Below, piece after piece: positions 46,692 through 57,555 of a stretch of DNA of 64,000 nt (the first letter of the stretch is position 1; the number at the start of each line of letters is the position of its first letter). The DNA lies in contig NC_056040.1 of assembly GCF_004379255.2 (NCBI RefSeq), forward strand, positions 186,001 to 250,000, written 5' to 3'. Under the pieces are notes generated by a model that did no database searches, had not been told where the DNA came from, and was given only the letters and a program-made list of their open reading frames with translations. This DNA is from Salvia splendens. Taxonomy: Eukaryota > Streptophyta > Magnoliopsida > Lamiales > Lamiaceae. Made by a program: the position numbers and the translations under genes.

Positions 46692-47308
46692 TGTTGGGAT
46701 TTACGCACACAAGGCTTTCACACACTCAAACAGATCACACACACACTCACTGTTGTATGAGATCACACAATGCAGGAAACACACACACTCACACTTTGAG
46801 TATTGAAGATGATAATCTTGGAGAGAAAACTGGAAAACTCTTTATTGATTAAAAACTCTTCTCTAAACTACATACACGGTGAGCTATTTAAAGCCCTATA
46901 ATCACGTAGCAACTGCTACTAACTAACTACAAGAAGAATCAAGAAAGCAAGAAGAATAACCGCTACATCTCAGCTAACTAACTGCTGCTCCAACGGCTAG
47001 TTCGGCTAGGTTGCTCCTACCTTCTCGGTTCAAGACCGAACTCCTTCCTCGGTTCAAGACCGAACTCCTTCTGCTCGGCTTACAACCGAACTCTTCCTGC
47101 TCGGCTCATTCCAGCTCAACGCCGAGCTGCCTTACAGAGCTTCCATACCGAGCTTCCATACCGAGCTTCTTTACCGCTGAGCTTACCGACTTCTGCCTTC
47201 TTCTTCTTCTCGGCTAGTTCCAGGCTAGTTCCAGCTCGGTAAGCCGAGCTTACCGAACTCCTTTCTAACCGAGCTTCTTCCAACTGAAATGAGCACTCCA
47301 TTATTACA
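46692..47308 (-). repeat. LTR D of array (5'-most on coding strand)
   Basis: 617 bp. Differs from B and C by one substitution (CTTACAGAGC for CTTACCGAGC) and a 3-bp shorter CTT run. Followed directly by TTATG. Confidence 0.92.
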
Positions 47309-47465
47309 TTATGTGATAGAAGTATCAATTATAAATTTAACCCCATTCACAAATTACTAATTTCATCACTCTATACAAATTAATTCTTACATGATATACC
47401 AGTATCTCGTAAGAGTTTAATCATATCAAAGTAAGAATGAAGTTGCAATCTTAAATAGAATCTCA

Positions 47466-48038
47466 GCGCATCCACATCGGAGAACAGGCTCTGTCCGTCC
47501 GTCCGTGCCAGCGAGCAGGGCGACGTGGCACGTTTCTATTGGCCGTTGGCATTTTCTTTTTCTCTTTTTTTAAAAAAATTGAAAATAATACCAAAAATTA
47601 AAAATATATATATTTTCGGATTCCCAAAAATATACAGATTTTATTACCATTTTTTTTAAATTTTTTTGAATTTTTTTAAAAAAAATTAATCCCAAAATCA
47701 TATATAAATACACACATTCATCATCCATTTGGGTGAAATTCGGCCACGGGTAGTGGATTTTTTTTAATTTTATGAATTTAATTATGTAATTTTTAAGAGT
47801 TTCATTATGTAATTTTTAATTTTTTGTAATTTGTAATATTATTTCGGTTATTTTTAATGAATTTTAATTTTGTGGAAATGTTTTTATTTAAATTGAATAA
47901 TGGAATGGTGGGGCCCTTGTGCTTGTACTTGCGGAAGAGCACGGATATGGGTGTTGTGCTCTTACCTAAGAGTAGGGAGTAAATGTGGGGCCGGGCTCAC
48001 ATCCATGCTCGTTGGCAAGAGCACGGATGTGGATGCTC
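47466..48038. mobile_element. Deletion derivative of the Harbinger family
   Basis: Terminal repeats GCGCATCCACATC and, inverted, GAGCATCCACATC are flanked by TCA on both sides (47463-47465 and 48039-48041). The inner right half matches the right end of the 16755-20104 element (GGAAGAGCACGGAT, GCTCGTTGGCAAGAGCACGGA). It also keeps the last codons of the transposase (GGTGAAATTCGGCCACG at about 47734) just before that end. About 570 bp, non-coding. Confidence 0.85.
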
Positions 48039-48135
48039 TCAAATCAATCAAAACTACAAAAGATATCATTTTGGTACAGTTTGTTGACGTTATGAAAAAG
48101 AACATTGTCTTTACCTTCTACTTGCAAAGGTTCAA

Positions 48136-48504
48136 TCAGCAACTAAACGAAAGAGTGGTGTTGCTAAGTGTGAAGACCATAATTATATGCTCTTCTAACA
48201 CCATAATTATATCAAACATCTTATTCCACTTGAGAAGACCTTGCACAAAAACGTTACATGTCACAACATTAGGCAAAGAATCGTTGCTTACCAATATGCT
48301 CTTGTTTGCAAAGTGCAGCAATGAGAATATTATAAGTATAACATCCATTTGTTTCATACAAGATCTGATAGATAGTGGAGAATTTAGATTTAGAATTCGG
48401 CAAAATTCTACCAAGAAATATATATAGCAGTGTAGCTCGAAATCATCTTGGAATCTTGAGATCATTTTCAAAAGTTTCTCTCTTGTCTTGTCTTGTTGGC
48501 TCAA
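48136..48504 (-). pseudogene. P-class PPR fragment
   Basis: A minus-strand frame from 48504 reads through degenerate pentatricopeptide repeat sequence, clearest in LPNVVTCNVFVQGLLKWNKM and the following FDIIMVLEEH. It stops at 48136, with further degraded matches to its left. It lies on the same strand as the PPR remnant at 50440-51082, with the ferredoxin gene in between, so the two could be parts of one former Rf-like gene. No start codon or complete repeat series. Confidence 0.5.
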
Positions 48505-48681
48505 TTTTGGATTTGGGTTTTCATTTTTATTTTAAATTAAAATACATACAGTATTTAAATTTGGAAAACAAAGATAAAACCGGCCCGGCCCAATTCGTTT
48601 GAAGCCTCTATATTGAAAGCCCAAGATGAAAATATCAGTATACTGTAATTCACAAATTTCCCCCAATTTCTCCGCTCAACA

Positions 48682-49179
48682 ATGGCGATCTCCACTCTCC
48701 AGAAACTCGCCTCCCAAATTTCCAAATCACCCTCTCTCTCCCTCTCCTCCCGCGCTGTAATTGCGCGCACCTCCGCCACATCCGCCGCGCGCACCACCTC
48801 CGCGAAAGTATCCGATCGGATCATCAATCTCAGCGCCATCGACCCCGACGGCAACAAACAAGACGTGATTGGGCTCACCGGCCAGACTCTGCTCAAGGCA
48901 CTGGCCAACAAGGGGTTAATCGACCCCGCGTCGCACCGCCTGGAGGAGATCGACGCCTGCTCCGCCGAGTGCGAGGTGCACATCGCGCAGGAGTGGCTCG
49001 ACAAGCTGCCGCCGCAGTCCGACGATGAGCAGTACGTGTTGAGGAAATACTCAAATCGCAATTCGAGGAATCGCGTTGTGAACAAGCACGCGAGGCTTGG
49101 ATGTCAGGTGGTTTTGACGCCGGAATTGCAGGGTATGGTGGTCGCCGTCCCTGAGGCGAAGCCCTGGGACACTCCGTAA
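48682..49179 (+). CDS. Complex I ferredoxin (C1-FDX), mitochondrial
   Basis: A single exon of 165 residues. The N-terminus (MAISTLQKLASQISKSPSLS, then Arg/Ser/Ala-rich to about 40) looks like a mitochondrial presequence. The core is an adrenodoxin-like fold: INLSAIDPDGNKQDVIGLTG, LLKALANKGLIDPA, EEIDACSAECEVHI and a C-terminal LGCQVVLTPELQGMVVAVPE. Only three cysteines are in the cluster region (CSAEC and LGC), so one of the four ligands for a 2Fe-2S cluster is absent. That fits the plant complex I ferredoxin, which bridges the matrix and membrane arms and is thought not to carry a normal cluster. The GC-rich coding part contrasts with AT-rich flanks. Intronless here. Confidence 0.88.
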   Translation: MAISTLQKLASQISKSPSLSLSSRAVIARTSATSAARTTSAKVSDRIINLSAIDPDGNKQDVIGLTGQTLLKALANKGLIDPASHRLEEIDACSAECEVHIAQEWLDKLPPQSDDEQYVLRKYSNRNSRNRVVNKHARLGCQVVLTPELQGMVVAVPEAKPWDTP

Positions 49180-50439
49180 GGGTTTCAGTTCGATGCGGAG
49201 GCCGGATGTAAGGTGTTTCTTCTGTAACAAATAATTTCCATGAATTAAATGGATATTTGACCGGATCAATTGAGGACAATGTTGTGTTGAAGTATGTTTC
49301 AGGTTTTGGATTTTTCATACTTTTGTTATCATTTGCAGTGAATATTTCGATTTGAGCTGAGCATTTATGTTCCACAGTTGCTCTTATGTCTTAGTTGTTT
49401 GTTTGATATCATCATTTTCATGTTTTTGCATAGTGTTTTAAGGACATAAGCTAGAGTGTATAAATTGAGCAATGGGGGCACTTAGAAATTTGTTGTTCTG
49501 GATGAAATCTAAAAATTTCTCTAGTTAGTGTGTTATGCAATCAACTGTCAAGAATAGCAGAGTATCGAGATGATGGCGATACATCAGCTATATTAGGAAC
49601 TAGTTGATTTTGATATCCAGAACTTCTTCGATTAGCGCTGTTATGCAATATGCAATCACATATTATGATTAGTCCCGTTTTTGGACACAGTTGAGTATCT
49701 AAATGTTTGTAAGACGTGGCTATTTTAGGAACTACTAGTTGATTTTGATGAAGCCCAAAACTTGGTTCCAGTTAGAGTTGTTATATAATTAAGAGTAGCT
49801 CTATGCTTTTATATCAGGATGCATGAGAATCTGTAAAGACTAAAGATTATGGCATTATATCTGCCAAGTATTGCTTTTTTTCAGCTGAACATAGGACGAT
49901 GCTTGTTATCATATCATGCCATCTATTGATTTTAACGTCCTTAAAATGGAATGGGACGACTGGAACTCGTTCTAGAGATGATCTTTTGGATATGCATTGG
50001 TGTAGTTGCAGTTTGGCATTTTGTTTGCTTCTCCCAATTCCAAAACTTAGCAGGCTTTGGAAACAGCTCAGGAGTAGCTTTATATCAGTACTTATCTGTT
50101 AATTGTCAAAATGACCTATGACTTGTTTGAAAATCATTAGTTCACTGCTTCTAAGCAAAATTGAGAGTACATTTGTTCATACTGGAGTTGTAAAAGAGTG
50201 AAGATAGTCATCTAAGTTTCTTGCTCATTCATTCACCATCCATCTATTTTATTTCAAAATTGTTTTTGATGAGTTGATATAAAGTTCTAGAAGATGGGAA
50301 ACGTTGCTTGAAATTCAGAAACTGTCAATGCTGAAACGTTTAGACCTTTTTAACTGCCAGAAATATTATTTGTGTCAAGTTCTTGCGTTGACCCTGTGAA
50401 ACCGACATTAGCACAATCAATCTCATTTGTATTAGGTTG
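49180..50439. other. C1-FDX 3' flank and spacer
   Basis: AT-rich DNA with several loosely repeated phrases (GATTTTGAT..CC.AAACTT, TTAGGAACTA.TAGTTGATTTTGAT at 49596 and 49734), probably old local duplication. No gene is recognised. Confidence 0.4.
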
Positions 50440-51082
50440 TTATCGTGTTGACACAACAACACCAAACATCGAATGTAATTTGAATTTTGTTTGATTTACT
50501 TGAGCATCGATGACTGCATTATAAGCATAAAGATCGGGTTTGCAGTTTCCTTTTTCCTTTTTCCTATAGACCGAGTAATTGAAGCACCTCAAGAGTATGT
50601 TCAGCTTTGCATAATCCATCATTAATCAAAGCGTGATATATACATAGATTACAGTTTTGCTACAACCTCACGCTCATACCCAAGCTTGAAAAATCTACAT
50701 AGAAGTGCAAACCCAAAATCAGGTCTTTTGAGATGGCAACAGCAGTCGATCACAACATTCAAGGTGTAGACATTTACTGGAGCATCCCTTTGAATGGCGA
50801 CATGGTATTATTGCATCTTGACCACAACACCAATTTTGAGAAATCAAGCATTCTTACCATTTTGTGAAACAGAGTGACTGCATGCATCATTGGGGCATTC
50901 CGCAAAGATCCGAAATCGAATCTGGGATAAGCTGAAAAATGTCTCATTCGGTGGCTAAACTGGATTTTGGTGGAGGAAATGATTGATAAATTGGAGAATT
51001 TAGATACAGAATTCGCCCAGCAGAATGGCTGGAGGGAATCATAGGATGTGTTGTGTGGGGATTCTCTGCTGCTGTTCCTCAC
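50440..51082 (-). pseudogene. P-class (Rf-like) PPR gene remnant
   Basis: Minus-strand pieces match the start and first repeats of an Rf-like PPR protein. The frame from 51082 ends with MMHAVTLFHKMVRM, then in another frame VYTLNVVIDCCCHLKRPDFG and LLCRFFKLGYEREVV, then LINDGLCKAEHTLEVLQLLG, and last NCKPDLYAYNAVIDA. Frameshifts and stops separate them, for example after VVAKL and after LLGL. Functional proteins of this group are mitochondrial RNA-binding factors. This copy is clearly dead. Confidence 0.75.
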
Positions 51083-51709
51083 AAATTAATAAAATAATTA
51101 TATCTTTTTTTATTTGATTATTTTATCTTCTTGTGGATCGCCGTGCTAAAATGCACAACAGATGTTTTTAGGTTATGTGATGAGTAAAATAATAAGAATA
51201 TTCAAAAGCTAAGTGAGAGTTTTGCCCTTACTCCAAAAATAAACACGCACAAATCAAAATAATGAAATATTCCCTACATAACATAATGTAGTAGTAATTG
51301 ATTAGGGATGAAATTGATAAATGTCCATGATTAGAATGAAATCGATAAAAATGGGAATTGATTTGATCATTAATTCCATAAAATGTATGAGTTTAGTGAA
51401 GTATGAATGAATTTGATTTTGTTAAAGATAAGATTAATTGGAAAAAGAAGGCCATGAGAAAAACTAATTAAGATTTAAAAAAATCCATTTGTTGGTTGTA
51501 CTAGTTTATGGGATATTGGAAATTTTAATAGTTGTAGAAGGAAACATATTCTTAAATAAATAATTGTACATAAATACTAAAAAGGCATAAAATAGAACCA
51601 AATTTGATTAGGTAAGAATCCATATATGGCAACATTAGCATTATATAACTTGGCTATCACGCTATACTAAAAATCATTATCTCTCTCATTAAACTCCTTG
51701 ACAAAAACC
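51083..51709. other. AT-rich spacer
   Basis: No gene or defined element is seen. A TATATAACTT stretch at about 51641 could serve the small ORF that follows. Confidence 0.35.
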
Positions 51710-52009
51710 ATGGCTTCCCACCGTGGAATCGATCCCACAGCCATCGATCGTCGGTTACGTGAAACCTTCAACCGTAAAGCCACGTCAGCTCAACAAGAAA
51801 GCAAGCGCCACGCCACGCCGTTCGTGATTGGCAGCCCGACAACTGTGGCCCCGCCGTGTGCATGGAGGACCTGTATGGGGAATATTGGACGGTCGGAGTT
51901 CTTCGCTGCCGGCATCGTTTTCACCGCGGAGAATGGCTGCTGCGGAAGAATGATTGCAGTTCTTGATAATTTATTAGTGTTCATATTATGTGCAAAAATT
52001 CAATTTTAG
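51710..52009 (+). CDS. Hypothetical protein, about 99 residues
   Basis: An open frame from ATG at 51710 begins MASHRGIDPTAIDRRLRETF and is locally GC-richer than its surroundings up to about 51950 (GSPTTVAPPCAWRTCMGN, FTAENGCCGRM). It then ends in AT-rich sequence. No family was recognised. The composition and a TATA-like stretch some 70 bp upstream favour a real or recently dead small gene, but the tail may be non-coding. Confidence 0.3.
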   Translation: MASHRGIDPTAIDRRLRETFNRKATSAQQESKRHATPFVIGSPTTVAPPCAWRTCMGNIGRSEFFAAGIVFTAENGCCGRMIAVLDNLLVFILCAKIQF

Positions 52010-52674
52010 GTTAGTTTCATTGATTATGAAAAAGTGCCTAATTTGATAATAATAGAATTCAACATCTTCAATTCCACTTGTAACAAACCATGTACTAGTA
52101 TTTTGGTATTTTTAACATTCTTAATTACAAGACATCCTCAAGGTATATAATTGTACATTTTAAGACGATAAAGCAGAAGCATGTAAAGGAAAATAACTGA
52201 TCCATCTTATACTGATGTTGCTATATAGTATATGATCAGAGCAGATCACAATGATGAATATGTGTTTGAGCTTTGGTGAGAAACCCTCTCGAGCGCGAGC
52301 TCTGTCTCTTTCTGCCTCATCTTACCTTTGGTAGATGTGAATTATAGCAATTTGAATCACACTAATCAAAGCACAAACTGTCAATCTTTTTAAATCTTAG
52401 ATATGAAGTATATGTACCTAAAACACATTACAAGTGTTTAAAGTATAACTGTGTATTCCTTTCCAAAGATACAAGAATCAAGAGCAAAGTCAAAGTAAAA
52501 CATGAATATCAACTAGGACTTAGAGAAATGAAATACTAGGACAAAACATAACACCTATTGAAATACAAGACGCAACATCATCAACATAACACCAATTGGG
52601 TCCCCCTTTCCCATCTTGCATTTCCATCTCGACCCCTTTGCCCATCATCAACAAAAATGACTTAAAGCTTTCAA
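52010..52674. other. Spacer
   Basis: AT-rich DNA without a recognised gene. The right part probably includes the 3'UTR of the minus-strand gene at 52807. Confidence 0.3.
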
Positions 52675-52717
52675 AATACGAATACGAATACGAATACGAA
52701 TACGAATACGAATACGA
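52675..52717. repeat. Hexanucleotide microsatellite (AATACG)n
   Basis: About seven perfect tandem copies of AATACG. Confidence 0.95.
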
Positions 52718-52806
52718 AACATAACACCAACCTCCTGAAATACAAGATGCAACACCAACAAAATTGAACCACCATTAATTATCAATACAAAAATGAAATA
52801 CTACGA

Positions 52807-53319
52807 TCAGTGCAGGAAAGCATAGACGGCGGTAGAGATGTAAACCAGAAGAGCACAAGTCACCAAAATAATCAACGCCGCCACAGCGTGCACGGCCGAT
52901 CTGCTCCCACACGAAAGCATCCCCAGCCTGATCTGAATCACATTCACCATCGACAGCATCAGGAACAAGCATCCCATCACCGATCCAATCGCCGACGCCA
53001 TCATCCCAAATCTCAGCACCTTCAGATTTATGTGAGCCCTAAATATCTCGTCCACGTCCTTGCTGTTCAGCAAATTGATCGCCAATTTCAGCCCCTGAGC
53101 CACCAGCGACGAGAACAGGAAGAAGCTGAACGAAACCACCTCGAACACCAGCAGCTTCTTCGCAATGTCCACGCCGGCGTCACAGCCCGACCGGTTCTCG
53201 AGGCTGTGCTGCCCCGGCGTCGCAAGAGAGAGCCCCACGAATACGGCGATGGTGAAGAGGGAGTTCACGTTCACCAGGCCGTCGAGAGCCGTCACGTGGA
53301 CGCTCGTGGTGGACGACAT
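52807..53319 (-). CDS. Four-helix membrane protein, MEE60-like
   Basis: A single exon of 170 residues from ATG at 53319 (MSSTTSVHVTALDGLVNVNS). Four hydrophobic helices are visible: LFTIAVFVGLSLA, the FEVVSFSFFLFSSLVAQGL segment, MASAIGSVMGCLFLMLSMV, and AVAALIILVTCALLVYIST. Arg/Lys-rich turns lie between them. It resembles a plant-specific family that includes Arabidopsis MATERNAL EFFECT EMBRYO ARREST 60; this is from memory and only moderately sure. The molecular function of that family is unknown. The frame is open upstream to a further ATG at 53460, but the extension has lower protein-like character and the family starts near MSSTTSVHV. Confidence 0.8.
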   Translation of the reverse strand: MSSTTSVHVTALDGLVNVNSLFTIAVFVGLSLATPGQHSLENRSGCDAGVDIAKKLLVFEVVSFSFFLFSSLVAQGLKLAINLLNSKDVDEIFRAHINLKVLRFGMMASAIGSVMGCLFLMLSMVNVIQIRLGMLSCGSRSAVHAVAALIILVTCALLVYISTAVYAFLH

Positions 53320-53460
53320 TGACCGGGTAGGGTTTTGGGTACTCGTCTTCAAGGTGAATTGGGGATTAATTGGAAGAGGAGATATAAATGTTCGGGAGAG
53401 GGCTAGGACATGATTGGGGATCGCGGCTTGGAGAGGTTGTACATTGCGGCAGAGGTACAA

Positions 53461-54089
53461 CTTTTATATACTATAGTATTGGGTGTATTAATGTTGCATC
53501 AAGTAATAACATAAAGTCCTAAATACTTTCTTTTGTCTAGTGTTTAACGATAATATAAAGTTTCAGTTTTGAGTTAAGATTGTCATAAATTTTCAAACGA
53601 CACTGTCCACAGTACTTCAACACAAAATTCAAGGCCAGTTTTGTTTGCATAATAATAATTGGGATATTTTTATATTTTTTCTTATTTTATTCTCTTATCA
53701 TTCGTTAATTTCTGTTATCTTTTCATTTTAATCTTTTAAGTATTATTTTAAATTTTGTATCAAATGATTTATTTATAGCGGGGTGAATGGAAACAATTTT
53801 ATTACTATTAATTATATAATTTCCATTAGATTGTCAAATTCAGTTGAGACAACTTGATCATCATCCGGTAAAGTGAAAATCTTTCCGTCCAGCTCCAGCT
53901 CAATCGCTCGTTTCCGCCACAATCCAGAAGCAACAAATTAATCGGACAAGACAAATTCTAGGAATTCTGGCGATTAGATATGCAATGTAAAATTGAGTTG
54001 TTGATGCGAACACGTCACACCCACTGGAAAATCAAAATTTATTTATTTTGGACCAAATCAATCAGATTGCAAACTTGCGTCCGAATCCG
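53461..54089. other. Divergent intergenic region between MEE60-like gene and ABC1K3
   Basis: AT-rich, about 630 bp, likely holding the promoters of both flanking genes. No element with complete termini is seen. Confidence 0.4.
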
Positions 54090-57000
54090 ATGAGTACCGC
54101 CGCAATCTCTGTTGTGGGTCCGACCAGTTGGGGCCATAGGAGAGGCCGACGTCGCCCGCCGCGAGCGGCTCTGGTGGAGGCGGCAAGGCCCCGATCTCTG
54201 AGAGGCGGCGTTGAAGAGGAGGTAAGTGTTGTCCGATTGAGAGACTCTTTCAGAGACCGAGCCGATGATATGCAAGCTGAGGCGGCGGCAATGGCTCGAG
54301 CCGCGGATGCTTCTGTGTACAGCGCGGAGCTTATTTCCACCAAATACGGCTCTCGCGTCTCGCCCAATCAAGGTTGCTCAGAGGGCTTTGGAGATATTTG
54401 CAGGGATGGGCTCCTTCGCCTTTAGTTTGTGGCTGGACCAGCTACAGGGACGCCTCGATCAGAACCAGAGGCGCCGAGCCGCCAATCTCAGGAATACTTT
54501 CACTAGATTGGGGCTTACTTTTGTCAAAATCGGACAAGGTCTATCCACCCGCCCGGATTTGTGCCCACCCCTTTACATTGAGGAGCTTTCTCAGCTGCAG
54601 GTACACACCCTTCTTTCTTTAACTTTTCCCTTTTCCATAGACGTAGTCGACTCTTTACCTACGTGATGCACAAAACACGAAACAATATAGACAGTTTTTG
54701 TACCAAGATGGATGTAATGATCTTTTACTTGCACAAATAAGAGCCCAACCTTATGTACCCAAGTAGGCGGCGAATGGAACTTTTTTGTATTATTTTATGC
54801 AAATTTCAATCTTTTTGTACCAACATGAAACAATGAGGAAGCATTTGGTATGAATAGTCTAATTACCCTGTTGTTTTCTAGTTTCAACTTTGTTATTTTG
54901 TTGGTGAAGGATGCTTTGCCAACATTTCCGGATGAACAAGCTTTTTCATGCATTGAGAGAGAGTTGGGGTGTTCGCTTGATTCGGTTTACTCATCAATCT
55001 CTGCATCCCCGATTGCTGCTGCTAGTTTGGGCCAGGTTTACAAGGCCAGGTTGAACTACTCGGGCCAGGTTGTTGCTGTCAAGGTGCAAAGACCTGGCAT
55101 TGAAGAGGCTATTGGTCTTGACTTTTACCTGATCAGAGGCGTTGGTTTCCTCATAAACAAGTATGTTGACATTGTTACTAGTGATGTTGTTGCTCTCGTT
55201 GATGAATCTGCTCGAAGAGTTTATCAGGAGCTGAATTATGTACAGGTTAGTAGTTCTGGATGATGATTTTCGTGCTCAGAGGTTTGTTGTTTTTGTATAA
55301 AATGCAATGTTGAACCCCTACCGTTCTAGCGTTTTAACGAAAATGAATGATGTTGTATGAACATTTCAATGTGGGGTAATGTAAATATTCGATTTTGTCT
55401 CACTGTTCTAGGGTTTAAACGAAAATGTGTTATTCTAATTGCTAGAAAGGTAGTAACTTAAAATTTCAATTTTAAGTTAAGGATCTCCACACTAGAGATT
55501 TCCAAACGAACTGATCTAGAGTACTTAAACATCTTCTACAAATTAGGGGCAGTTTTGTATGGAAAATTTTTGTTGGGACATGTTTAACCAAAAATTGAGA
55601 CGCTGAGTACTTTTTTGCTATTATCCAACATGTTTAGATTGTATCAAGTATAACTCTGTCATATGTTTCTGCAGAAGGGGCAAAACGCTAGGAGATTTAA
55701 AAAGCTGTATGCGGACAAAGCAGATGTGCTTGTTCCAGATATTTTCTGGGACTACACAAGTGGAAAGGTGCTGACTATGGAGTGGGTTGAAGGAATGAAA
55801 CTAAACGAGCAAGAAGCCATCGAGAGACAAGGGCTCAAAGTTTTGGATTTAGTGAACACTGGCATACAGTGCAGTCTTAGGCAGCTGCTTGAGTACGACT
55901 ACTTTCATGCAGATCCCCATCCAGGGAATCTCTTAGCAACGCCTGACGGGAAGCTTGCTTTTCTTGACTTTGGAATGATGAGTGAGAATCCTGAGCAAGC
56001 TAGATCTGCCATAATTGGTCATGTCATTCACATGGTCAATCGAGACTATGAAGCCATGGCTCGTGATTACTATGCTCTGGATTTTTTGTCTCCGGATGTA
56101 GATGTTACTCCTATTGTGCCAGCTTTGAGGAACTTCTTTGATGATGCACTCAATTCAACTGTGAGCGAGCTCAACTTTAAAACGATTGTGGATGGCTTGG
56201 GATCTGTTCCCTACCAATTCCCATTTAACGGTGACTACCTATTTCCTTGACGTCATTCATGCCAAATTTATCTCATAATGCTGACAGATTGTTGTCTCTG
56301 GAGAAACGAACTTGTCTTCAGATAAGTTTTCATAGATTATGATTTCTTTGGCGTTGGGTCCAACAATTTTTTATTTTTTTACAGTGCCTGCATATTATGC
56401 TTTGATTTTAAGGTCTCTCACTGTTCTAGAAGGCTTAGCTCTGTACACTGACCCTAATTTTAAGGTGCTCGCTGCGTCGTATCCATATTTTGCAAAAAGG
56501 CTTCTTACCGATCCCAATCCATATCTCAGAGATGCTCTTATAGAACTGCTTTTCAAGGATGGGAGATTCAGGCATGTAGTTTCCTAATTACTAAATCATC
56601 TTCTTGTTTTCTTTGCACTCGACATTTTGTTCATTTAGAAGCCTGGGTAAATTGTTTGCCACAGGTGGAACAGACTTGAAAACTTGCTTGAACAGGGAAG
56701 AAAAGACACAGATTTCAATGCCAAAGATGCTTTACAACCTGTTCTTAAATTACTACTGTGGCCGGATGGTGAAGAACTTCAGGTTTTAGTAATTAAAGAA
56801 GCAATCCAAGTAACTGAAGCAATTGTCGTGGGCTCAGCGATTGAATCATACAAATTAGTTCCTGATGTAATAAGGACTCTTGTTTTTAATATCAATGGAA
56901 CCACTAGTCCGTTTGTAATGAACAGTGCTGAACAGGAAAGTATGATGGAGCTTAGGGCTCAAGTATTCAGAATATGGGAACTCTTACGATCGTCAGATAA

Positions 57001-57555
57001 CTTCGATCCGAGTATTTTCCAGCCTATATACTACAGGTAAGGATCTTGTAGATATATTTGTGTTATCTATGCTGAGTTCAGAAGGCTTTCTCGTAGAAGA
57101 TGGTTAAATTTAGAACTCTAATTTATGAGGACTGGTAATCTCCAAAAAAAGAGGGAGCGCCATCTGTCATTTATTGTTGATGTTTATTTATGTAGTTCAA
57201 TAACCAAATGAAGCCGTAACATAATGATTTGGTATAACACGATTCATTTATGTGGTGTTCATGAGTTGCATTTCTCTTGCTGGGGAATAACAATAAATAT
57301 AAGGGTCTTCTGATACTTAAAGAAATTGCTGGAATTTACAAAAGCTAAAACTTGTATATGCAGGTACTGCAAGAACCGGAAGCAAGGCAACTTGGCGGAC
57401 GTGTGGCTGGTGGAATTACTCAACGTCTGGCTGCTTGCTTACTGCAGCAAGTTCTCCGGGATCCACCAACCGCCACTTCTCCAACATTGTCACTGCTCTT
57501 CCCATCTGTTGTCATAATAAAAGTGATTCTTAATCTTATACCAAGATCGGTCTGA
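54090..57555 (+). pseudogene. ABC1K3: ABC1K3-like plastid kinase gene with two frameshifts
   Basis: Exons 54090-54600, 54910-55245, 55675-56230, 56385-56571, 56665-57036 and 57364-57555 align along a whole ABC1/UbiB-type atypical kinase. Residues about 1-45 are an Arg-rich transit peptide. Signature blocks are FVKIGQGLSTRPDLCP (KxGQ), PIAAASLGQVYKA (Ala-rich loop), VVAVKVQRPG (ATP lysine), YELNYVQ-like, YFHADPHPGNLL and LDFGMM (metal Asp). ABC1K3 sits on plastoglobules and acts in prenylquinone metabolism. Two changes break the frame: an extra 7 bp (GTCTCGC, 54357-54363) in exon 1 after KYGSR, and an extra TA near 57027-57030 just before the last intron. Intron 4 uses a GC donor (TTCAG/GCATGT). 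All else is well preserved, so the loss is recent or the frameshifts are sequence errors. Confidence 0.85.

Larger units (their letters stand above)
36478..47308 (-). mobile_element. Tandem array of three copia units sharing four LTRs
   Basis: The order is LTR, internal, LTR, internal, LTR, internal, LTR. The internal regions 37088-39875, 40496-43283 and 43904-46691 are each 2788 bp and near-identical. The period between units is about 3400 bp. A 5-bp direct repeat TTATG flanks only the outer ends (36473-36477 and 47309-47313). On the coding (minus) strand each LTR runs TGTAATAATGGAG to AATCCCAACA, and each is followed by a primer-binding-like TGGCGCCGTCTGTGGGA. The RT core is missing from all three. 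Confidence 0.95.

Noticed and set aside
37155..46852. Plus-strand frames of 60-98 codons repeated in each array unit
   Set aside because: They are antisense shadows of the polyprotein and LTR, repeating only because the units repeat.
47900..48427. 175-codon plus-strand frame
   Set aside because: It starts inside the Harbinger derivative's terminal region and runs through AT-rich sequence; the minus strand there has PPR similarity.
53320..53460. N-terminal extension of the MEE60-like protein
   Set aside because: The frame is open, but the conserved start is MSSTTSVHV; the extension could be leader sequence.
54221..54280. GTAAGT at 54221 as an intron donor in ABC1K3 exon 1
   Set aside because: The sequence after it continues the conserved protein in frame (RDRADDMQAEA), so removal would delete conserved residues. 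It also does not repair the frameshift.
54357..54372. A GT...AG mini-intron removing the exon 1 frameshift in ABC1K3
   Set aside because: It would be 16 nt, too short to be spliced.
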